In this document: piece after piece, positions 59,544 to 64,000 of the stretch
Layout: each line of letters starts with the position of its first letter
Position numbering within the stretch: position 1 is the stretch's first letter
From: Rhodosalinus halophilus
GTDB taxonomy: Bacteria; Pseudomonadota; Alphaproteobacteria; Rhodobacterales; Rhodobacteraceae
Assembly: GCF_003298775.1 (NCBI RefSeq)
Contig: NZ_QNTQ01000020.1
Coordinates: 21,632 to 85,631 of the forward strand
Direction: 5' to 3'
Length of the DNA: 64,000 nt
The notes under the pieces: model-generated
Database searches by the model: none
What the model saw: the letters and a program-made list of their open reading frames with translations, nothing else
Told to the model about the DNA's origin: nothing
Translations under genes and position numbers: made by a program

Positions 59544-61667
59544 ATGACGAGGGGAGAGGTGCGTCTTCGGCGCGGCGCCGCGCTGGCGGCGCTGATCGCG
59601 GGGCTGGGAACGGGCGCTGCGGCGCAGGAGGACACGGGCGGGTTCACGCCGCTCGGCCGCCTGGTGCTCGGCGCGGGGACGGAAAAGGTGGCGATCGACA
59701 CGCCGCAGGCGGTCACGGTGCTGGAACAGGAAGACATAGACCGCGAACAGGCCACCACGGCGGGCGAGCTGTTCGATACGGTGCCGGGCGTGCAGACGGG
59801 CGGCTCCGGCCGCCTGCTGGGCGAGGCCTTCAACATCCGCGGCATCGGCAACACCGAGCAAACCGCGAGCCAGTCGCGCGTCGTCGTGACGGTGGACGGT
59901 GCGCCCAAGTTCTTCGAGCAGTATCGCACGGGCTCCTTCTTCGGCGATCCCGCGCTCTACAAGCGGGTGGAGGTGCTGCGCGGCCCGGCGTCCTCGACGC
60001 TTTACGGCTCGGGCGCGATCGGCGGGGTCATCAGTTTCACGACCAAGGATGCCTCCGACTTCCTCGCGCCCGGCCAGACCGGCGCGCTGCGCTTCTCCAC
60101 GGGCTACGCCTCGAACGGCGACGCCTGGCGCGGCGGGCTGATCTTCGCCACCCGTCCCGGCGAGCAGGCGGAGTTCCTCTTCGCCTACAACCGCGGCGAA
60201 TCCGGCGACGTCGAGGATGGCGACGGCGCGACGCTGCCGGGGACCGCCTACGAGCGCTGGTCCGGCCTTCTCAAGGGCACGTTCCGCTTCGGCGAGGACG
60301 ACGACCAGTCGTTGCGGCTGTCGTGGTCGCGCACCGACGGCGATCTGGCCGAGACGGTCGTGGCCCAGACCGGCGGGCCCGCGACCGCGGGCTTCGGCAC
60401 GGCGGACATTCGCAGCATCGACGACACGGTGACGCTCGCCTACGGCCACGAGGGCACGGGCAACCCCTGGCTCGACCTCGACGTGACGCTGTCCTGGTCG
60501 GACACGGAAGTCAGGAAGCGCGATTTCTCGGCGGGCTTCCTCTGCGCGCCCGGGATCTTCCTGGTGCTCTGCGACAACGACGCCGCCTACGAGACGCTCA
60601 CGCTCAAGGCGGAGAACACCGTCGAGTTCGGCAGCGGCGCTTGGGAGAACTACCTGACCTTCGGCGCCCAGCTCTCGCGGCAGGAGCGCATCGCCTCGGC
60701 GTCCCTGGGCGCGCTGCCCTTCCACCCGGAAGGCACGGACACCCGCGGGGCGCTCTACGCGCAGGGCGAGTTCATCTACGATGGGCGACTTACGCTGATT
60801 CCCGGCCTGCGGATCGAACGGATCATGCAGGAGCCCGGGTCGAGCGCGGCCGCGGCCGGCGCGCGTGACCGGGACTTCACAGCCGTGTCGCCCAAGCTCG
60901 CGGCGATGTACGACCTGGGCGGCAACTGGTCGGTCTTCGGCTCGCTCGCGCGCACCGAGCGGGCGCCGACTTTGGACGAACTCTTTTCGACCGAGGGCGA
61001 GGTGCAGCGCGGCCCGCTCTACTTCGGCGCGCGCACGCCGAGCCTCGACCTCGAGCCGGAGACGGCGACCACGGTGGAGCTCGGCCTGTCCTACGAGGGC
61101 TACGACGTCTGGTCCGAGGGCGACGTCCTGCAGGCCAAGGTCACTGCGTTTCACAACGACATCGACAACCTGATCTCGACCACGCCGCGCCCGTCGGGCC
61201 CCACGCCGGGCCAGCCCACGGTGCCCTATTTCTCGAACATCGACGAGGCGCGGATCTGGGGGGTCGAGCTCGAGGGCGCCTACGAGGCCGACCGCTGGTT
61301 CGGGCAGGCGGCCTATTCGCTCGTGCGGTCGGAGGACGCGGCGACCGGCGACACGCTGACCGACACGCCGGCGGACACGCTGGCGCTCACGCTGGGCGGC
61401 AAGATGCCGGAGCACGGGCTGCGCTACGGCTGGCGCGGATCCTGGGCCGGCGACATCACCACCGCTTCGGCCACGACCAGCGCCGACGGATACGTGACGC
61501 ATGACCTCTTCCTGGACTGGACGCCCGATCGCGGCGCGCTGGAGGGCTTCACGGTGAGCTTCGCGGTGGAGAACGTCACCGACGCAACCTACCGGCCGAA
61601 CCTGCAGCTCGACAATGCGGCGGGCCGGACCTTCAAGATCGCTCTGACACGGGAGTTCGACTGGTGA
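59544..61667 (+). CDS. hmuR: TonB-dependent heme/hemoglobin receptor HmuR
   Basis: A 707-residue outer-membrane receptor. A short N-terminal signal, then the TonB box/plug region (QAVTVLEQEDIDREQATTAGELFDTVPGV, GGSGRLLGEAFNIRGIGN, ALYKRVEVLRGPASSTLYGSGAIGGVI) and a 22-strand barrel ending in a terminal Phe-rich strand (FKIALTREFDW). ARTERAPTLDEL and LDLEPETATTVELGL match the FRAP and NPNL boxes of heme receptors in loose form. Imports heme using TonB-ExbB-ExbD encoded just downstream. Start ATG at 59544; no strong Shine-Dalgarno. Overlaps the next gene as GTGA. Confidence 0.93.
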   Translation: MTRGEVRLRRGAALAALIAGLGTGAAAQEDTGGFTPLGRLVLGAGTEKVAIDTPQAVTVLEQEDIDREQATTAGELFDTVPGVQTGGSGRLLGEAFNIRGIGNTEQTASQSRVVVTVDGAPKFFEQYRTGSFFGDPALYKRVEVLRGPASSTLYGSGAIGGVISFTTKDASDFLAPGQTGALRFSTGYASNGDAWRGGLIFATRPGEQAEFLFAYNRGESGDVEDGDGATLPGTAYERWSGLLKGTFRFGEDDDQSLRLSWSRTDGDLAETVVAQTGGPATAGFGTADIRSIDDTVTLAYGHEGTGNPWLDLDVTLSWSDTEVRKRDFSAGFLCAPGIFLVLCDNDAAYETLTLKAENTVEFGSGAWENYLTFGAQLSRQERIASASLGALPFHPEGTDTRGALYAQGEFIYDGRLTLIPGLRIERIMQEPGSSAAAAGARDRDFTAVSPKLAAMYDLGGNWSVFGSLARTERAPTLDELFSTEGEVQRGPLYFGARTPSLDLEPETATTVELGLSYEGYDVWSEGDVLQAKVTAFHNDIDNLISTTPRPSGPTPGQPTVPYFSNIDEARIWGVELEGAYEADRWFGQAAYSLVRSEDAATGDTLTDTPADTLALTLGGKMPEHGLRYGWRGSWAGDITTASATTSADGYVTHDLFLDWTPDRGALEGFTVSFAVENVTDATYRPNLQLDNAAGRTFKIALTREFDW

Positions 61668-62095
61668 AACAGCAGCTTGCAGCAGTCGCGGCGCTGGCCG
61701 GGGCCCTCGCTGGCCCGGCCGCTGCCGCCTCGGACGCGGCGCCGGAGCTGGCGCTCCGGCTCGACCTCAACACGGTGGCGCAGATCGAGGGGGCCTGCCG
61801 GCTGACCTTCGTGGTCGAGAACGCGCTGGGCGCCGATCTGGACGCGCTGGTTCTCGAGACCGTCATCTTCGACGAGGCGGGAATGGTCGAGCGGTTGTCG
61901 CTCTTCGACTTCCAGGCGGTGCCCGCGGACCGGATGCGCGTGCGCCAGTTCGATCTGCCGGGGGCGAGTTGCGAGGGGATCGGCCGCGTCCTCGTCAACG
62001 CCGCCGAAAGCTGCGCGGGCGCGGGCGTCGGCCCGGAGGCCTGCATGGACCGGCTGGAGCTGCGCAGCCGCGCCGGACTGGAGGTGTCGGGATGA
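61664..62095 (+). CDS. Periplasmic protein of unknown function in the heme-uptake operon
   Basis: A 143-residue exported protein: signal peptide (MKQQLAAVAALAGALAGPAA), then ELALRLDLNTVAQIEGACRLTFVVENALGADLDALVLETVIFDEAG, an immunoglobulin-like beta pattern, and four cysteines (GACRL, ASCEG, ESCAG, EACMD) that could form two disulfides. Starts at GTG overlapping the hmuR stop and ends in ATGA with exbB, so it is an integral member of the receptor-TonB operon. Similar small proteins are found in the same position in other Rhodobacterales; function unknown. Confidence 0.8.
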   Translation: MKQQLAAVAALAGALAGPAAAASDAAPELALRLDLNTVAQIEGACRLTFVVENALGADLDALVLETVIFDEAGMVERLSLFDFQAVPADRMRVRQFDLPGASCEGIGRVLVNAAESCAGAGVGPEACMDRLELRSRAGLEVSG

Positions 62096-62778
62096 CGCCG
62101 CTCGCCGATCTGATGGGCGCGCTGCGCGAGGCCGTCGCCCTGGGCGGGCCGGTCGTGGCGGTGCTCGGTGTCGTCTCGGTGGTGGCGCTGACCCTCGTGC
62201 TGGCCAAGCTCTGGCAGTTCGCCAGTCTCGGGGTCGGGCGGCATGGCGCGATCCGCCGCGCGCTGGCCGAGGCCGACGCCGGCGCGCCGGGCGCGGCGCG
62301 CGCTGCGCTGGCGCAGAGTCCCAGCCACCTCGCGCCTGCGCTGGCGCGCGCGCTGCGCGCCGGCGACGATGCCGCCCGGCCGCGGCTTCAGGCCGAGACG
62401 GACGCCAGCTTCGCGCGGCTCGAATCGGGCTTCCGCCTGCTCGATTCCATCGCGCAACTGGCCCCGCTTCTGGGCCTGTTCGGCACCGTTCTCGGCATGA
62501 TCGAGGCGTTTCAGGCGCTACAGGCCGCGGGTGCGACGGTCGATCCCTCGGCTCTTGCGGGCGGCATCTGGGTCGCGCTTCTGACGACGGCCGTGGGGCT
62601 CGGCGTGGCGATGCCCGCCTCGCTCTGCCTGACCTACCTCGAATCGCGGGTGAGCGCCGAACGCGTGTTCGCGGAAGAGGCGCTGGAGGCCCTGCTTCGC
62701 CCCGGCGACGCCACAGGGTCGCGCGCCGCCGGACCCGAGGCCGCGCAGGCGATGCGCCCGGAGGCCGCCCATGCCTAG
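62092..62778 (+). CDS. exbB: MotA/TolQ/ExbB proton channel family protein
   Basis: A 228-residue inner-membrane protein with three helices: one near residues 20-42 (GPVVAVLGVVSVVALTLVL) and two in the conserved channel domain (about 118-205: LDSIAQLAPLLGLFGTVLGMIEAFQAL, GGIWVALLTTAVGLGVAMPASLCL). With ExbD it turns the proton gradient into TonB motion. Overlaps both neighbours. A dedicated copy for heme uptake. Confidence 0.92.
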   Translation: MTPLADLMGALREAVALGGPVVAVLGVVSVVALTLVLAKLWQFASLGVGRHGAIRRALAEADAGAPGAARAALAQSPSHLAPALARALRAGDDAARPRLQAETDASFARLESGFRLLDSIAQLAPLLGLFGTVLGMIEAFQALQAAGATVDPSALAGGIWVALLTTAVGLGVAMPASLCLTYLESRVSAERVFAEEALEALLRPGDATGSRAAGPEAAQAMRPEAAHA

Positions 62779-63148
62779 GGGCGCGGGCGTCCGTCGGCGA
62801 CGGCTGTCGCTCACGCCGCTCATCGACGTGGTGTTCCTTCTGCTGCTCTTCTTCATGCTGACCTCGACCTTCACGCGCTTCAGCGAACTGCCCCTTTCGG
62901 CCGCCGCCGCCGGAGCGGCGGCAGCCGACGCGCGGCCCGTCTTCCTCCGTCTGGCGCCCGACGCGCTGAGCGTGAACGGCACGCCCGCCACGCTCGACGA
63001 GGTGCCCGCGGCCGTGCGCGCTCTGCTGCCCGAGGGGGAGGGCGATGTGCTGGTGAGTCTTCAGGGAGCGGTCACCGCGCAGCGGCTCACCGATCTGCTG
63101 GTCGCGCTCCGCGCGGTGGCGGGCGCGCAGATCCGGGTGCTGGGCTGA
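62771..63148 (+). CDS. exbD: Biopolymer transport protein ExbD
   Basis: A 125-residue ExbD/TolR protein: RRRLSLTPLIDVVFLLLLFFMLTSTF contains the single membrane helix with the essential Asp (about residue 19), followed by a small periplasmic domain (DALSVNGTPATLDEVPAAVRALL, AVTAQRLTDLLVALRAVAG). Overlaps exbB by 8 bases. Partner of exbB and TonB. Confidence 0.92.
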   Translation: MPRGAGVRRRRLSLTPLIDVVFLLLLFFMLTSTFTRFSELPLSAAAAGAAAADARPVFLRLAPDALSVNGTPATLDEVPAAVRALLPEGEGDVLVSLQGAVTAQRLTDLLVALRAVAGAQIRVLG

Positions 63149-63150
63149 CC

Positions 63151-63546
63151 ATGCGCCGCGTGCCGCCATATCGCCGCGCGCGGGGCGAGCCTGAGATCGC
63201 CCTGATCAACATCGTCTTTCTGCTTCTCGTCTTCTTTCTCGTGGCCGGCTCCCTCGCGGCGCCGCTCGACCGCGAGCTGTCCCTCGTGCGCACCGAGTCG
63301 CTCGACGGGCGCGCGCTGCCCGACGCGCTGATCGTGCGGCCGGACGGGGCGACGCTGCACCGGGGCGAGGCCACGACGCCGGAGGCCTATCTCGAGGCTC
63401 TTGCAGGACGGGACGGCGCGCCGCGCGTCGCGCGCATCGTGCCCGACCGCGATCTTCCCGCCGAACGCCTGATCGAGGTGGCCCGCGCCCTGCAGGCGGC
63501 CGGCGCGGCGGAAGTGCATCTCGTGACCGAGCGGGTGCCGCGATGA
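63151..63546 (+). CDS. Second, divergent ExbD/TolR-like protein
   Basis: A 131-residue ExbD-type protein. ALINIVFLLLVFFLVAGSL takes the place of the helix, but the essential Asp of PLIDVVF is replaced by Asn (INIVF). Its periplasmic part is normal (DALIVRPDGATLHRGEATTPEAYLEAL, ARIVPDRDLPAERLIEVARALQAAGA). It may form heteromers with the first ExbD, with the Asp supplied by only one subunit. 2 bp after exbD and overlapping tonB by ATGA. Confidence 0.85.
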   Translation: MRRVPPYRRARGEPEIALINIVFLLLVFFLVAGSLAAPLDRELSLVRTESLDGRALPDALIVRPDGATLHRGEATTPEAYLEALAGRDGAPRVARIVPDRDLPAERLIEVARALQAAGAAEVHLVTERVPR

Positions 63547-64000
63547 CCCGGTTGCGCCTGATCCTCGCGGCGCTCCTTTCGGTGGGCCTGCACGCCGGGG
63601 CGCTTGCCTGGTTCGCCTGGCCCGACGCGCCGGTCGGGATCGGCGGGGGCGGCCAACCGGTCGAGCTCGCCCGCCTCGGCGACAGCTTCGCGGATCTCGC
63701 CGCAGGAAGCGCCGCGCCCGCGCAGCCGCAGCCCGCGCCGGTGGCGGAGTCTGCCAGGCCCGCCGAGCCCGTCGAGACGACGCAGACCCGCCCCGCCGAG
63801 CGTCCGGCGCAGGCGCAGGCCGCACCTGTCGAAAGCAGCCAGACCGCTCGCCCCGAAAGCGCCGCGCCCACCGGTCCGACCACGGCGGCGCCCGCCGCTC
63901 CAGAGGCGGCGCAGGCCCCGTCCGCGCCTGCGGAAAGGAGCCAGGCCGCGCCCGCCGACAACGCCGCGCCCGCCCGGCCGACCGCGGCGGCGCCCGCCGC
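63543..64000 (+). CDS. tonB: TonB-like energy transducer (3' end outside window)
   Basis: The first 152 residues are visible. The N-terminal helix LRLILAALLSVGLHAGALAWF has the SxxxH motif (SVGLH) used to contact ExbB-ExbD, followed by a very long Pro/Ala/Glu-rich periplasm-spanning region (PAEPVETTQTRPAERPAQAQ and several more repeats). The C-terminal receptor-binding domain lies beyond the window. Last visible gene of the hmuR-exbB-exbD-exbD-tonB operon. Confidence 0.88.
   Translation, partial: MTRLRLILAALLSVGLHAGALAWFAWPDAPVGIGGGGQPVELARLGDSFADLAAGSAAPAQPQPAPVAESARPAEPVETTQTRPAERPAQAQAAPVESSQTARPESAAPTGPTTAAPAAPEAAQAPSAPAERSQAAPADNAAPARPTAAAPA

Noticed and set aside
1..64000. Prophage, insertion sequences, CRISPR arrays, tRNA or rRNA genes
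   Set aside because: No transposase, integrase, phage structural gene, regularly spaced repeats, or tRNA-like cloverleaf was found by reading both strands.

Overview
The window is very GC-rich, densely packed DNA with gene order and content typical of an alphaproteobacterium of the Rhodobacterales (Rhodobacteraceae/Roseobacter group). Signs are the obgE-proB-proA-chpT block, a bactofilin/M23 pair, olsBA ornithine-lipid genes, the four-subunit sarcosine oxidase operon, many ATGA/GTGA stop-start overlaps, and dispersed intergenic hairpin elements. It looks chromosomal: there is no phage, insertion sequence, CRISPR array, rRNA or tRNA.

Layout. 1-10 kb: end of a GNAT gene, Obg GTPase, proline synthesis (proB, proA), the cell-cycle phosphotransferase ChpT divergent from a small DUF3553 gene, ornithine lipid acyltransferases (olsB, olsA), a ThiE-like protein, a VOC protein, an HNH nuclease and a DHA2-type MFS exporter. 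10-17.7 kb: cell-envelope genes (M23 peptidase + bactofilin, DUF455, Bcp peroxiredoxin, a long AsmA/YhdP-like protein) and queA. 17.8-26.4 kb: an MFS carrier, DUF924, dihydrolipoamide dehydrogenase, a periplasmic DsrE-like protein, a three-gene one-carbon/corrinoid methyl-transfer cluster, and the Ppx/GppA-rlmE pair.

26.4-36.7 kb is the most coherent catabolic region. A divergent GlxA/AraC regulator faces a tightly overlapping operon for carnitine and probably gamma-butyrobetaine: a beta-keto acid cleavage enzyme, an SDR, a carnitine dehydrogenase fused to a hotdog thioesterase, an acyl-CoA dehydrogenase and an NDP-forming CoA ligase. A MaoC-phosphotransacetylase protein and an acetate kinase follow. 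36.8-42.1 kb: a TauE/SafE permease coupled to a putative Fe(II)/2OG dioxygenase, a CrtI/CrtISO-like flavoprotein, DUF1289, ruvX and ccmI.

42.3-48.3 kb carries soxB-soxD-soxA-soxG (sarcosine oxidase), which fits downstream of carnitine to betaine. Its soxB-soxD gap holds a soxD-like 5' fragment and two tiny membrane-anchored ORFs. 48.4-55.4 kb: superoxide dismutase, a secreted small protein, an uncharacterised 715-aa protein with an internal duplication, a two-gene operon (disordered 70-aa protein + host-attachment family protein) behind an EcfG-like stress promoter, and a fasciclin-RTX secreted protein. 55.5-64 kb: a heme uptake locus, hmuSTUV divergent from hmuR with exbB, two exbD-like genes and tonB (cut by the window end), sharing a control region with a TGA-N9-TCA iron-box-like palindrome.

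No single undescribed system is proven. The strongest leads are the carnitine/butyrobetaine operon lacking a hydratase, the soxB-soxD insert, the duplicated 715-aa family, the EcfG-like operon, the 2OG dioxygenase/TauE pair, and two families of palindromic repeats.
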